Shown here: positions 1-12,900 of the stretch, piece after piece
Position numbering within the stretch: the first letter of the stretch is position 1
How the letters are laid out: the number at the start of each line of letters is the position of its first letter
Assembly (NCBI GenBank): GCA_946902875.1
Contig: OX336341.1
Coordinates: 1,240,001 to 1,304,000 of the forward strand
Direction of reading: 5' to 3'
DNA: 64,000 nt
Origin: Nematopogon swammerdamellus
Lineage: Eukaryota > Arthropoda > Insecta > Lepidoptera > Adelidae
Made by a program: the position numbers and the translations under genes
The notes under the pieces: generated by a model
The model's database searches: none
What the model was told of the DNA's origin: nothing
The model's input: the letters and a program-made list of their open reading frames with translations, nothing else

Positions 1-268
1 TTAACTGATACCTTGCCTATTATACTAACTTCACTCTCTTTGTATATCTTGCATTCTCTCTCTGAGAACACAGCCACTAAACCTCTCTTAGTTAGAGTAC
101 TTATACTCAGTAGATTAGTTGATAACCCAGGTACATACATAACATTACTCACATCAACATCAAATTCATCCATCACCACAGTTCCAGTTCCTTGTCCATA
201 CTTCTTACCACCATTCGCAGCCGAGACCTCCCTCTTTTCGTGCTCTTTGTATCCTCTTAACCAATCTA

Positions 269-1126
269 CCCGATTAGACATATATTATGAGACGATGCTC
301 CAGAATCTAGGATCCACTCTTCCTGGGGATGATCTTTTTCAGTAGCAGCAAACGTCGTATGCACACTCGCAGGAGAAATATTCTTTCCTCTTGGGTTGTC
401 CGGACAGTCTCTTGCCTTGTGCGATCCATTACAAATGAAACACTTGATTTGTCTCTGATTATCCCTCTGAATCTCTCGCTTGATGTTTGTGGTCCTCTTT
501 GAAATAAGTGCAGAACTCGTCGCTGTAGTAGTGCCGAAGTAAACTTCACCCATTTGTAGAAGTTTAGTCTTGATGTAGTCGGTCGTCAACGTAATGTTTG
601 TGTTCTCAATAGCCATTCTCATAGGTTGAAAAGACCTTGTAGCATTAGTGCTGCAAGTAGCTCATCATCTATCTCCTTGCCTATGTCACGCAGTTGTTGT
701 GCTACCGTTATCTGAGCAGTTACATAGTCTCTCACTGTTGTAAATTGCTCCAACTTGAGAATGACTAGCTTCGACAGCATTCGACATCGATTATTGAGGC
801 CTCTGTCCTCAAATGCAAACTTGAGAGCATCCCAAGCTTCCTTAGCATTTCTCGCCTGGCGTACGTGAACTAAACAATGCGGCCTAACCATCAGGCAAAT
901 TTTTGCACGTGCCTTTTGGTCTCCTTTGATGCCTTTTGCATCACCCTCTGCCGGCATGGAATGAGTATACTGCCACAAATCATCGTGGATTAAAGTGCAA
1001 CTCCATCAAAAACTTCCACGTATTATAGTTGGTGTTTCCATCTAATTTCTCTATAGACGGCATACCTCCAAAGTGCGACTCCTCGCAGCCCGGCGGTGGT
1101 TCCTCACCACCTCCGCCACTTGCCAT
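269..1126 (-). pseudogene. Copia gag with zinc knuckle and start of protease (frameshifted)
   Basis: The ATG is at 1126 on the - strand. The N-terminal part runs in frame to a stop near 1000, where a one-base shift leads into the next segment (978-619, WQYTHSMPAEGDAKG...), a UBN2-type gag domain. The last segment (622-266) carries the zinc knuckle C-x2-C-x4-H-x4-C in CFICNGSHKARDC and the protease motif DSGASSH. A second frameshift lies just after that motif. Sequence with clear pol similarity continues in another frame toward position 1. Stops and shifts make this a pseudogene copy. Confidence 0.82.
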
Positions 1127-1160
1127 CACTGAGAAAACTTTCTCTCTGCTTTACACGAAA

Positions 1161-1178
1161 CACGCTGCGCCCATAACC
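1161..1178 (-). promoter_or_regulatory. Copia primer-binding site (tRNA-iMet anticodon-arm type)
   Basis: The + strand reads CGCTGCGCCCATAACC, close to the anticodon arm of insect initiator tRNA-Met (GCTGGGCCCATAACC). The - strand is therefore complementary to it. Priming from a half-molecule of tRNA-iMet is a known Copia trait. It sits exactly at the inner end of the proposed LTR. Confidence 0.7.
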
Positions 1179-1290
1179 TGTTATAGCTTATGTATCTTTG
1201 AAATAAAGCAAGTCTTCTCAGAAAAATATTTTGTTTTACTCCATTTTCATCAATGACAACATATCAGAATATTACATGTCAAACATAACA
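1179..1290 (-). repeat. 5' LTR of the Copia element (112 bp)
   Basis: On the + strand the block begins TGTTAT and ends ATAACA, perfect short inverted termini of the TG...CA type. It lies directly outside the primer site, which fixes its inner edge at 1179. At 112 bp it is short even for Copia. The outer edge at 1290 is inferred from the terminal inverted repeat alone because the partner LTR is not in the window. Confidence 0.65.
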
Positions 1291-1810
1291 TTAATACTTT
1301 TTCTTTTATGAGTTGATTTGAGATTGTCTATGAATAGAGGTTATTGCAATCTCTCCAACACGCTTGCATCACTTATTATAAAGGCTGGCAATGTTTCCTC
1401 CTCGACATTTTCTCGTAAAGAGTTGCCAGAAGTTCGCGGTCCAGCGTTTGTTGCTGGCAGCAAGAGTACCTGCAAGATTATATTTTCTGAAAATGACCAA
1501 AATGGCAATATTGAGTTGAATAATTTTGAACTTAAGAGTTGTGAATACAAATTCCTAGTATAAATTCATTTACGATTACAATATTATTATTAAGCACAAT
1601 GGAAAGATAGAGAATAGAAAAAGAAATGGCAGAAGGACCTAGTAAGCCATTAATTAGGTTAAAAAAAGTTTTTGATGGCGGGAATTTTAAACATGTTTTG
1701 TACAATATCAAAAAGTTTGTATTACGTCGCTGAACTCTTTGTACAATATATAAGACTATAAAGACGGGACTCTGGCAATAATGCGCTAGCTAAGCGTTAT
1801 TTATTGCCAT
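1291..1810. other. AT-rich intergenic DNA, nothing recognised
   Basis: No splice-supported ORF, RNA gene or repeat copy was recognised. A short open frame at 1318-1563 has no family features and no splice context. Confidence 0.5.
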
Positions 1811-2372
1811 AAAAACCCCGGCCAAGTGCGAGTCGAACTGGCGCACCGAGGGTTCCGTATTACCATGTCATGATCAGCGCCACTCACGCCTCTATTTATC
1901 AAATGCTTCATATACTCTTTTCGGTAAATGGCGCGTACACATACGGCGCATACACTTTTTAGTTATTTCTATAGGGACCCCGTGAAATTTTAAGTGTTTC
2001 TTATTTTTCTTAATTGTTGTTAAATCGGCCATAATAACACATATTCTGTGAAAATTTCATAGGGCTACCTATTACGGTTCAAGATGTACAGCCCTCGGAC
2101 AAACGGACACCTTCTTTCTTACTATCATTTTATTTCCCGACTACAGCGAAGCAAAAAGTAGGGTTATAGATTTACCTTTTGTTTATAGACGTCCAGAGAT
2201 ACCAACCTTGCGGTTACAAAATCCAGACGTCCACACCTGCACTCTTGCGAGTACAGTGATCATGTATGCCAGATTCCTACTACGCGGACAAACGGACAGA
2301 CAGATAAACAGACAGACGGCGTAGGCTTAGTAATAGGGACCCGTACGACGGATACGGAACCCTAAAAAAGAT
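1811..2372 (+). repeat. Dispersed lepidopteran repeat (GGCCAAGTGCGAGTCG family), with nested insert
   Basis: Starts GGCCAAGTGCGAGTCGAACT and passes through GAGGGTTCCGTA. It contains the hallmark stretch around TCTGTGAAAATTTCA and the repeated GGACAAACGGACAGAC block, and ends near CGGAACCCTAAAAA. Other parts of the same family are at 8725-8890, 31133-31180 and (reverse) 39525-39760. A foreign block of roughly 120 bp (about 2160-2275) interrupts it; the same block occurs at 23480-23580. Confidence 0.6.
2165..2275 (+). repeat. Short dispersed repeat, copy 1 (GACGTCCAGAGATACCA)
   Basis: This is a block of about 110 bp that recurs at 23480-23580 with few differences: GACGTCCAGAGATACCA, then an ATCCAGACGTC segment, then GAGTACAGTGATCATGTATG. 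Both copies are inserted inside other repeats (here a dispersed repeat, there the 68-bp satellite), suggesting mobility. No coding capacity was seen. Confidence 0.55.
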
Positions 2373-2446
2373 CACGAACGGCGCTGACTTAAACAAGGCT
2401 GGCAATGTTCCCTCCATACATTTAGATGGCGAAAATTTTAGATGTG

Positions 2447-2565
2447 TTTTTTTATGGAAACTGACGCGGTTGGCTACATCACCTACAACATCCGTAATGT
2501 CAGCCCATAACAGCGGGTGAACTAGGTGCCATGTCAGTGCTTCCCTTCGGTGTTTTGCCCTAAAC
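2447..2565 (-). repeat. SINE-B tail fragment
   Basis: 3' tail of the SINE-B family in reverse orientation (TTTTTTATGGAAACTGACGCGG... to GGTGCCATGTCAGTG), truncated after CCCTTCGGT. Confidence 0.75.
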
Positions 2566-2647
2566 GATAAAAATAATAGTGTAAGTAACAGAACACCTGG
2601 TAATGCCTCAAAATGTACAGTATCTAAGTCAGACGGCAGCACATACT

Positions 2648-2755
2648 CCGAGGCTCCGATCAGCCGATATCACCTCCGAGAAGGTTCCTCTGGATTACTG
2701 GCTATACCTGGAGACCTGGACTAGAGGTGAATACAGCCGGCGCGGTGCTGCTAAT
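2648..2755 (-). repeat. SINE-A relic
   Basis: Diverged reverse-orientation piece of the SINE-A body: ATATCACCTCCGAGAAGG, then GATTACTGGCTATAC and GGACTAGAGGTGAATACAGCC. Confidence 0.55.
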
Positions 2756-3072
2756 TACCCTACAACCCTATCGATGTTGTGATAAGTGTGTGATGATCAC
2801 ACAGTGATGCATTTATTTAAGAATTTCAAATATTTTTTTTACATTCTAAATATACGATTATTTCAAGATTTCTTCATCGTAACGCAAACTTTTATAAATA
2901 AATGTTCATGCCCACAATCGTTGACACGACAAACTTCTTCAGTCCGTATCATCATGTATCAGTTCTTTGAATTACCTAGTATACCCACTCCTACTGACTA
3001 ATCGAAGTATGAACGACCTACACCGACACACCTAAAAGTGCATCCATCTTATAGTGAGCTGTAGCTAGAACA

Positions 3073-3080
3073 TGACGTCA
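3073..3080. promoter_or_regulatory. CRE/ATF palindrome TGACGTCA
   Basis: A perfect TGACGTCA palindrome lies 250 bp upstream of the start codon of the coiled-coil gene. A second copy lies inside exon 1 at about 3409. A role is only inferred from position. Confidence 0.35.
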
Positions 3081-3264
3081 TAAAAACGTTCTGGAAGCAC
3101 TTTCTCTTCGGACCAATGTGAAGACTTGTCAATATATGGTAGAGGCACTCTACACCACAGGCAACGCACTTCTGACGAGAGTCTATTTCGGTAACTCCGG
3201 CGCAGCTAAGACGAAAGACGAAACACACGAGAGCTGTCGACTCCCGATCCCGACCCCTTTGTGT

Positions 3265-3272
3265 TATAAAAA
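3265..3272 (+). promoter_or_regulatory. TATA-box candidate of the coiled-coil gene
   Basis: TATAAAAA lies 58 bp upstream of the first ATG (3323). A transcription start about 30 bp downstream would leave a 5' UTR of only about 25-30 nt. No strong initiator was seen, so this is tentative. Confidence 0.35.
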
Positions 3273-3322
3273 GCTCGATTTTGCGAAACTTTCCATACTG
3301 GACACTGCGTACAAGTCCCAAA

Positions 3323-3952
3323 ATGGGAGTTAATTATAGTCGATCGCACGCGCCCGACGCTCATTGTCCTCCCGGCAGTGAGAGGAGAAGCTCGTTAAGT
3401 GAACACAGTGACGTCATGGAGCAGGAGACCAGTGATAAGAATGAGAGCGAGGAGGAGTTTTTCGAGATTCAGGAGGATGCGGAACCTCGCTCGCACGCGC
3501 AGGAGTTGGTAGAGTTCAAGAAGGAACTTGCGGTCAAGAGAGAACAGCGAAGAAAGATAATAGCCAAACATACTTCAGAGAAAGAAAACTTGAGAAACTC
3601 CCTGGAATTGCAGATAAAAACGAATCAATCTATCAGGAATGAAAACCAATTTCTGAGAGAGCTACTCCAACAGCACAACATTGAAGCGCCCCAAGCAACA
3701 GCAAATACAGAAGTATCTGAACTTCAAGGGCCTGTGGCTCTACTCATGGGTGACTTGGAAACTTTCAAGGAGCAGAACAGGAAACTTCGACGAGACCTTG
3801 CGGACACGAACTTGGCTCTGCAGTCAGCTAACTCGGACATGTCAAACCTGCAACAGCAGCACGTGGAGTCCATGAAGCAGATCAGTGCACTGAAGGAGGT
3901 GGTCGCAGTCACTAAGACAATGATGAAGATCAGGGAGTCGCAGCTGACTGAG
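3323..3952 (+). CDS. Coiled-coil gene exon 1
   Basis: 210 codons from ATG to ...RESQLTE, then the donor GTGAGT at 3953. Contains the MGVNYSR start, an acidic segment (SEEEFFEIQEDAE) and the first coiled coil. Ends in phase 0. Confidence 0.88.
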
Positions 3953-6900
3953 GTGAGTTGCTTGTCATAAACTATTAATTAAACTATTTGCTGTTAAGTA
4001 GTTAATAATGTGTAGTTCAAGCAAATCGATCAGAGAAATGGATCAAAGCGCAGTTGGTGGTAGAGTGTCCAAGGTGGAGTGCTTTTTTATGGAAACTGAC
4101 ACGGTTAGCTACACCACCTACAACATCCGTGATGTCAGCCCATAACACCGAGTGAACTAGGTGCCATGTCAGTGCTTCCCTTCGGTCCTGCCGGTATGCC
4201 TCATGGTATGCCGTGCATGATAAAGAAGAGTGATAGAAATTCGGTTGATGCGACTAATTAGATGTGTAGGGTCTTTTTAGTTAGTTATCTGTAGGGTTTT
4301 TTTATTTAAAAATTCAAGCAAGTGACAAATAAAATAATAACTTCATTTCCAAAAAATATCTCTTAGCTTCTAGATTATTTGGCGACTTAACCACCCGCAT
4401 GATCGGATGGTTTTAAGACGATCTAGCTCAAGCTTTCGCAAGTTTTCCGTAACAGTAACTTCTTTTCCAGCTAAAAAGCAAGCTCACACAAATCGAATCA
4501 TCCCTCGCGGACCGGGAAGCGAGCCTCCTGTCCGCTGACCTGAGAGCGGAGTACGAGCGCCAGCTGCAGAATATCAGAACGCTGAGAGCGCTTTACGAGG
4601 AACGAGCACGTCTAGCTGACGTGACCAGGCTTCAGCTGCTGAGAGAGCTGGATGAGCAGAAAGTTCTGGCCGCGGTGGAGACTAGCAGGTGATTGACAAG
4701 AGAGCAAAACAGCTTTACTCACGGTTGTTTCGAGCAATGTTGCTCGACGTTTCGGGCCAAGCGTATGGCCCATCCTCATGAGCGCTGTGCCTGGTGCGAC
4801 GATTGGCAGAGAACTGAGAGAGCATATCGGCTTAGACTCATTATGCTTACACATTAGAACAGCTTATTAAAGCTAAGGCATATTTATTCTAAGATGACAA
4901 AATAATTAGTTACTTCTAGGGATATATTTCCCCCCAAGTACAGTCTCGGGTCCTTCAAGAGGGGTGCGAATGGGCACCCCTCTTGAAGGACCTGTTCAGG
5001 CGAACATGGCTGTCAGGGCGACATGGCATTCGGAACCCCCGCATACGACTGAATGTCCATGGGCGTACGGATTGCTGGCTATACTGGACTAGAGGAGAAC
5101 ACAGCCGAGGCTTCTATGCGGCCATCTTACATCCAGTACTTTGGTACCAACAATTTGAACCTACCACCTATATAGTAAGGGGCAAGGGAAGGGACGAACA
5201 CAGTTTTACACCGGTTCCGAACGGTGAAGCAGCAGGTATGCACGTAAATTTTTTCGTTAGAAAAAAACACATTGGTACACGCCGACCGGATCCGAACCTC
5301 GGACCTCTCGCATGAGAAGCCGATACCCAAACCACTCGGCCACCAGCCGCTTGAAAACGAAACACGTGTCTCGAACTAACTATATCACATTGATTGGTCT
5401 GGCTCCGTCTGGCTGTTTATTTCACATTTCGACAAGTGCCGTGTGGGGCCGGTACGTTAAAAGAATAGCCCCACTGCACCTCTTCCCGTGCGCGTATGTC
5501 GTAAAAGGCGACTAAGGGATATGACTCCCTTCTTATATTGATAGGTGGTAGGGTTTAATCCGCCCGGGTTGGTACCACCGCACTGAATGAAAGGTCGGTC
5601 GAAACGGCTATGCAAATAGTGTGTGTTTTCCGTCCAGTTCAGTGTAGCCAGCACGACCGAAGGGAAGCACTGACGTAGCACCAAGTTCACCCGGTGCTAT
5701 GGGCTGACATCACGGATGTTGTAGGTTATGTAGCCAACCGTGTCAGTTTCAATAAAAATAAAAAATAAATAAAAGGTGCTATGTAAAATTATCAACACTG
5801 ATTTATCAGTTATCTTATCATCACTCATTATCACAGAAAATGTTTCTCCGAGCTTTTTCTGTAATATATCAGAGAAACATCGTAAAGCTTTACCGGCTCT
5901 ACCGACCCCTCGTGATCAGCTCGGCTTGATGGGTGTCGGCGAGCGGGCATCAGCAGAAGACGTGAAAAATGGCCGGTTCGGATAATGCCGATCTATTTCG
6001 GTTCCACTGAGATATGCGTATACGCAGCTATCGCTCGCGCCGCGCCGCCGGAATATTGACCAGCGATTTTCATGCCGCCACCTCTTGTGCAATCGCTTTA
6101 TAATATGAAATAAACTAAGAATGAACTTATAATTATAATAATACTCTTTATGCCACTCAATCTGTGGCAAGAACGGGCTTATTTTAGTAATTTCGTTAAT
6201 AAACCGTGTGGGGCCGATACTTTAAAAGAATAGCCCCACTGCATCTCTCCCCGTGTATGTCGTAAAAGGCGACTAAGGAATATGACTCCCTTTTTATATT
6301 ACTAGGTGGTAGGGTTTTAGCCCGCCCGTGTTGTTGGTACCACCGCACTGAATGAAAGGTCGGTCGGAACGGCTATGTAAATAGATTGTGTTTCCGTCCA
6401 GTTCAGTGTAGCCGGCACGACCGAAGGGGAGCACTGACGTGGCACCAAGTTCACCCGGTGTTATGGGCTGACATCACGGATGTTGTAGGTTATGTAGCCA
6501 ACCATGTCATTTCCATAAAAAAAATTAAAAATAAAATAAAATTTCCTCCAGTCAACCCGGTGGACCTACAATGCACGTAATTTTTTTCAAATCAGAAAAA
6601 ACAAATTGGCACACGCCGCCGCCGGTTGGATTCGAACCTCGGACCTCTCGCAAGAGAAACCGACGACCCAGACCCAGACCATTCGGCCACCAGTCTCCAA
6701 ATACAATTTTGTGTAGTCTGCTCGAACATTTCACTGTCAACATGTTTATGTATTCGTTTGATAATTTTCATAACGTGGTAGGTAATGCATTTCCCTAACA
6801 GATGTAGAGCAGTAAATTGCGTAGAGTCGTTTAAAAGAACATTACAGGTTCGTCGCCGTTTGAAAAGTTATTGGTCGTGTGATGACATTTAAAATGCCTT

Positions 6901-9900
6901 TCTAGACCGAGAACGATAATTCTCTTTGAACGTCGGTATTCAACAGTTTTACAACACCATGTATGTTATATGTATAGATAGGTATGAGGCACTATTCCAT
7001 CTTAGCCACTCAGTACTTACTATATGAATGTTAACACCGAATGTGTTGGTACCTTACCACCATCCTACTGTTCAGTATAGCCAACAATCAGAAAGTCTCC
7101 GGAACGGAATAATTTACATAAATTATTAAAAATAACTTATTTTTATTTACAAAATATTTGTTTGAAATTATTTTTTTATACTCATATTATTCATAAAATG
7201 TACACACTTTCATATATTTCGACTTAAATGTCGTCTTCAGTGAGCAATATAATATAATGTAAAATATTTTTTGACACGTGAGGTTGATAAGGTAATTAAT
7301 AAGGTAACCTTATCAACCTCACGTGTCAAAAAATATTTTACATTATATATTATATTATATTGCTCACTGAAGACGACATTTAAGTCGAAATATATGAAAC
7401 TGTGTACATTTTATGAATAATATGAGTATAAAAAAACAGTTTACATAAAAAAATATTTGCGTCTAGAGGTTTTTTGCCCCGTTCATAAAGTATTGTGTAT
7501 ATAAAATAAATAAATAAAAGTAATAAACAAAGCGAAGTTTCTACGGGCGGCCGTGTAACGTAGGTACGTCACTACATTAATATTATTATAACTCTAAAAC
7601 CATTTCATTAATTTACATACGGCTTTCACTGTTACACTCTGTCACTTCGCAAGATGGTTTTAGGCTATAAATAATAACGCTACGCCAGCGGCCTGAGCTG
7701 TGAGCAAAAAATTCACAGATTTCGTGCCTCACACGACTGTCGAGCACATTGGAAATGAAATACGGAATTCGAAAAAAATTTAGTTCTGACTTTCTTACTT
7801 TTTTCAAAAAGGTTAGGCTACAGGACAAACCCATAACCCGGTCGACTTTGTTTTAGGTTCAAATTTTAGCTGACTAAATTGTCCAGAGGACATTTTCTCA
7901 AATTATTTTGATATCATTCTTCGTTTCCAAAATATCGAGCGCCAAAATAAAAAAATCGGAAAAAAATATGTTTTTTTTTCACTATTTCGGCCATAACTTT
8001 TTTAGTTTTTTACTTTCTCGAATAATTCTTTTTGCACCTTACAGCTCTCATGAATACGCATCTTTTGAGCGCGCATTTCTTGCATATCATATCTTCACAA
8101 CTCTTCGAGATATAAGGGGATCGCACTTTTACGTGAAATCGGAGCCTACACTGGAGCGAACGAAAAGACATTTCCAATGTCAAAAGTCACGAGAAGCGAA
8201 GCCGCGGGAAAAGCTAGTTACATTATAATGAAATTCTTGTAATGAACGGGGAACTTTGTAAGTACGCAGGTACCTAGGTAACTAACTATATTTTCAGGTG
8301 CAAGGAGCTGACTGACAAAGTAGCGGAATTAGAGGCAAAGATAACCGTGCTGAGTGACGCTATCGACACTAAGGACGATCAGATCAGCGTAACCAAAGAG
8401 GAGAGCAGGGGCCTCAAGAACGAGATGTCCACTGTCAATAAGGTGAGCATTTTCACTATCTATTGCCCAAAGGGGAAATTATTCATTTAAAACGATGAAA
8501 CTAAAAGAAAAGTACCTTTTACGAAAAGGCAAACGACTAGAATGGCTTTATCTACCAGTTGTGCCTGCGATTGTGGGTGAGGTAACAGGAAGTGCTGACA
8601 TGGCACCGAGTTCACCAAGCTGTGGTGAGCGGAGATTGCGGTTGTAGTGGGTGATGCTGGCATTAATGGCAGGCATTTCACTAAAAGAACTAGGGACGGG
8701 AAACGTCAAAAACACCTTTCTACTGTGGGGTCCGCCTTAATTTTTCACTTATTTATTTATTATTTGTTATATCCGCCAAAACAATACATATTCTGTGAAA
8801 ATTTCAACCGCTAGCTATTACGGTTCCAAAGATACAGCCATCGGACGGAAGGACGGACGGACAGACAGACAGGTGGACAGAAAGTTCTTTGTACTTTATT
8901 CTCTTTTTAAAGATAATCTTTTACTTATTATTTTTATTTTTTATTAAATGTAGTATGTTATAGTTAACATAATTAAAAATTAGCATGTGAGTTATATTTA
9001 AGCATTTAAAAAAAAACTATGTAAGGTTTCTTGCCCGATTCTTCCTTATAGATTTCATTGCTGAACGGGATAAAACAAAAACTATGACGAACCATACCTA
9101 CTGAATATACATTATGTCTCAAGTTAATATTGTTATTGTTGTGTGTTCTTCATGGCGAAATAAATATCTGAATCTGACAGACGTTGTAGGGGTACGGAAA
9201 CCTAGAAAATTAAAATGCTCTAACATAGTGGCTCGCGATCCGCAGCTGTTCTCGCAAATGCTGCTGGGGTACAAGTCGCGGCAGGACCTCGACAAGCTGG
9301 CGTCGCGGCTCGAGGAGCACCGCGGCCTGCTCGCGCACATGGTGAGCAGGGACGAGGGCTCCGAGGCATCGTCCGCGCTGCCCAAGCTACTGCTCGAGCT
9401 GCTCGGCCAGGCGGACGGGGAGAAGGGAGAGGAACGGCCCGAGCATGAAGGTCAGACAACGAGAAGATCCATTAACATAGCTAAGTAGTACAGCACGCTA
9501 TTGTCCATATCCCTTAGTATATTTATTTTTTTTATTTTAAATTATGTTATTTAGGTAAGTCATTTTGATAAGTAAATTTTTTAGTAGGTAGGTACACTAT
9601 AAATGTTAGGGAAGAAGTGTTTTCATCCTCTAAGTGTTTTCATAAATTTATAACCAACTTTGTTCAAAGTACCAACCTTCATAACTGGAGGGTTGAAATG
9701 ACTAGAAGGTTGTCATAACCAGAGGGTTGGGTCAAAAGTACATATTATGTAGATTTCGGTAAAATATTATCGTCTATCCCATTGTGTTTCTGGTTTCGGT
9801 GTTCCATTGTATTTCATACTAACTTTTAAATATTAAAAAAATATATATATTTCTCAAAAATAAATGAGAAAAGGAATAAAAACGTGGGCGAAAGTGACGC

Positions 9901-12900
9901 AGTGAATAGATCAGACGATCATTCATTTAAAGCTTTTTTTAAAAGATATATACACTAACTAGATACATGCATAGGTAGACATTAATTACAATAACCTATA
10001 TTGTTGAAACCAAAATGATCTTATTATTTTTCTCATCACTACCTATGCGAAATTTCACACCCAGAAGTGGAGTGAATTGACAAAAATTACTAACATAATA
10101 AACAGACAGAATTAAAAAGAAATCACATCGGTACTCTGTTAATAGCTATCTTATATCATTTAATTCTGACAACTAATTTCCGAAAACTCAAAAGTGAGTT
10201 CCACTTTCATCCGCACAGTTGATCACCCACCAGTATGTTCACTTTACAGAAAGCTTCGGCACAACAGCGGAGGAGATCGTGGACAACCTGCCCAAAGTGT
10301 GGCGCGTGCTGATGGAGCTCCTGAGCCACCAGTCGGGTGCGGAGGGTGCTCCGGGGGCGGGCCTGCATCCCTCCACGTGCTACAAGCCTGTCGAGACTCC
10401 GGCCGGCATCAGGATGGTGCCCAGCGTCAGTCAGACATACATTCGGCTAAAGGTATCTCACAAGTCTGTTTACAACTTTGCAATGTTGCAACAAACACTT
10501 TTTGGTTATAAATTTGATTACTTAGGTATTATCAATCGACGACCTAAGTGGTTTTTTTTTTTATGGAAACTGGCACGGTTGGCTACATCACCTACAACAT
10601 CCGTGATGTCAGCCCATAACACCGGGTGAATTAGGTGCCATGTCAGTGCTTCCCTTCCCTTCATTAAATGTCGGATGTGGTAATTTTTTTATTTTTATGG
10701 AAACTGACACGGTTGGCTACATCACCTACAATGTCCGTGATGTCAACCCATAACACCGGGTGAACTAGGTGCCATGTCAGTGCTTCCCCTTTTAATCGTG
10801 CCGGCTACACTGAACTGGTCGGAAAACACAAACTATTTACATAGCCGTTTAGACCGACGTTTCATTCAGTGCGGTGGTACCAACCCGGGCGGGTTAAACC
10901 CTACCACCAAGTAAGATTAGGAGGGAAGGGACCTACGGTTTTACGAGGAATCCGAACCTCGGTCAGCCTCCAACGGTCAGCGGTCACTCATCCAAGTACT
11001 GACCGCACCCAGCGTTGCTTAACATTCAATAGCGACAGTTGACTGTCTGCACCACTGAGCTATCGAGGCTGACAAATTAAATTAATATGTAATTTAAATG
11101 TATAATTGGTGATATTATCTAGGAAGATTATATTACCAAGTGATTCTTCAGTCAGCGTTTTAGTATCCTCTTCTGGGCGCACGCTCTACCAATCCTCCGC
11201 GCGTGCCACGGCGTGGAACCATTGAATTTGTTCGGCAATAATAATGACAAAGCTCAACTGAACAGATCAAAATTGCTCCGATTTCACAAGAAGTGAATGT
11301 GCATATTTATGCATTTTAGTCATGATTATTTTTAAACTTTTAATGCTGCGATACACCTACCAACTCAATAGTTGAGTAGCCCCACATTCCTGCAGCAAAA
11401 ATTACTCACCTTTGTTTGTACGCTTCGGTGTATTTAATAGTAGGTATTTACAATTTCCGAGAATGAGACACGCCTCGTTAAACGTATAAGTAATATGCGC
11501 TAAGCTCTCATGACTCCCAAAAAAACAAGTGCATCACACTCTAGTCTGAAGTCGTTTGGCCGTGAGCCATTTTCTTTGTCACGCTTTGTTTGAATAGCAA
11601 ATGCGATCAAAATCTCTACGGTACAATAAACTATGTTATTTTTTGTGTTTTAGGATCTAATCGTGGAAAAACTGTCTCTGACGAAGGAAATGAGTAAAAT
11701 GAAGCAGCTTAATGCGCACTTGGAAAGTCGCCTCGAAGAGCAGGAGAGACGGCTGTGCCTGGTAACGTCGGAGCTGAGTAAAACGTGGCACGTGGTGGGA
11801 AGACTGCGCAGGCATCATCATCAGCTCCACACGCACGAGAAGATCCTAAGATACGAGCTGCAGCAGAAGAGGAAAATGCTGAATGAACTCAAGGAAGAGC
11901 TGGAGTACTGCCGAGAGAAGTGGGACAAAGCCAGAGAAAAGAATACGGAGTCTGAGAAGCAATGGCGGACTCTCAGGAACGAGTTTTCCAGCAGAAAGAA
12001 CAAAGCCAATGTCTCCTTGAACAACTCAGGAGAGAGTGGGTACAGCGACGAGAGACAAACCGAAGACGATTCTACAGAATCTAATGACGAGAGTGAGTGC
12101 GCGAATGATCCGCCGATAAGATGTAAGAAACGAATCAAGAAGACTTTTGACGTTTTACCGGATTCTAGCACAGATGCAAATCCAGTCGCAGAAGGAGAGG
12201 ATCCTATAAGCGATATGCTGGACGTAGCCGACCTCCCGCTGGATGGGTTGGATGTGGACGAAAAGGATGACGAATTATCCACTTCTGAGTCGTGTGTTTG
12301 TGAGAATCTCATCAAGAGTCCATGTAATTTAACTTACGATGGGGCAAATTGTTCGAAACAATCACCCTCCACTTGTAAAGATGTGAACAAAATAGTTTCA
12401 AATTGTTCAACATTAGCTACAGACATGAGTTCCGATGGTGATCTAGATGCAGAGGCGTCAAACTCTAGCGCCAGTAACAGCCCAGAAGACATTTTGGAAA
12501 GCATCAGAAAGCAAAACGAAAGGGTGGCTAAGAAAGACCAGAGATTGAACTCATTAGAGGAAAGCAGCGCTAGCCTATTGAAGCAGATCACGAAAACTAC
12601 TGAGTTGAGACATAATATCGATGAAAGACTACAAAAACTTCGAAATAGGAGTCAAGAAGCCGGCCCTTCTGACGAATCGACAAATCAGAACCTTGCTGAC
12701 GGATTAAACATCGAATCAACAAACGCAGAGGAAAGGTTTAGCGTTAATAATGAAGAAACTTCAAAGCCGCTTGACTCCGATATGCCTAATCCCACCGCTA
12801 ATGACACTTTCATTACCACTGAACCTGGCTCATCAAAACCTCTGATGAGTCCTAAAGAAATTTTAGAAAATATTAAAAGACAAAACGAAAGGTTAGCCAA

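Larger units (their letters stand above)
1..1290 (-). mobile_element. Copia-type LTR retrotransposon, 5' part, broken
   Basis: Reading on the - strand, the order is LTR (1290-1179), primer site (about 1178-1161), gag from 1126, a CCHC zinc knuckle, a protease-like DSGASSH motif, and then pol sequence running off the left edge of the window. All of this is the usual Ty1/copia order. The copy is dead as seen: gag is broken by frameshifts near 1000 and near 285. The 3' part and second LTR lie outside the window, so the target-site duplication cannot be checked. The assignment to Copia rests on the UBN2-like gag, the CFICNGSHKARDCP knuckle and the tRNA-iMet internal primer site, all visible here. 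Confidence 0.88.

Noticed and set aside
1318..1563. 81-codon ORF
   Set aside because: No similarity, splice signals or codon pattern to support it.
3118..3322. Upstream in-frame extension or separate small ORF before the coiled-coil start
   Set aside because: No ATG in frame upstream of 3323, and the other frame lacks features; more likely promoter and 5' UTR.
8560..8690. Possible SINE-B copy (GTGCTGACATGGCACCGAGTT)
   Set aside because: Only one block of about 25 bp is convincing; too diverged to annotate.
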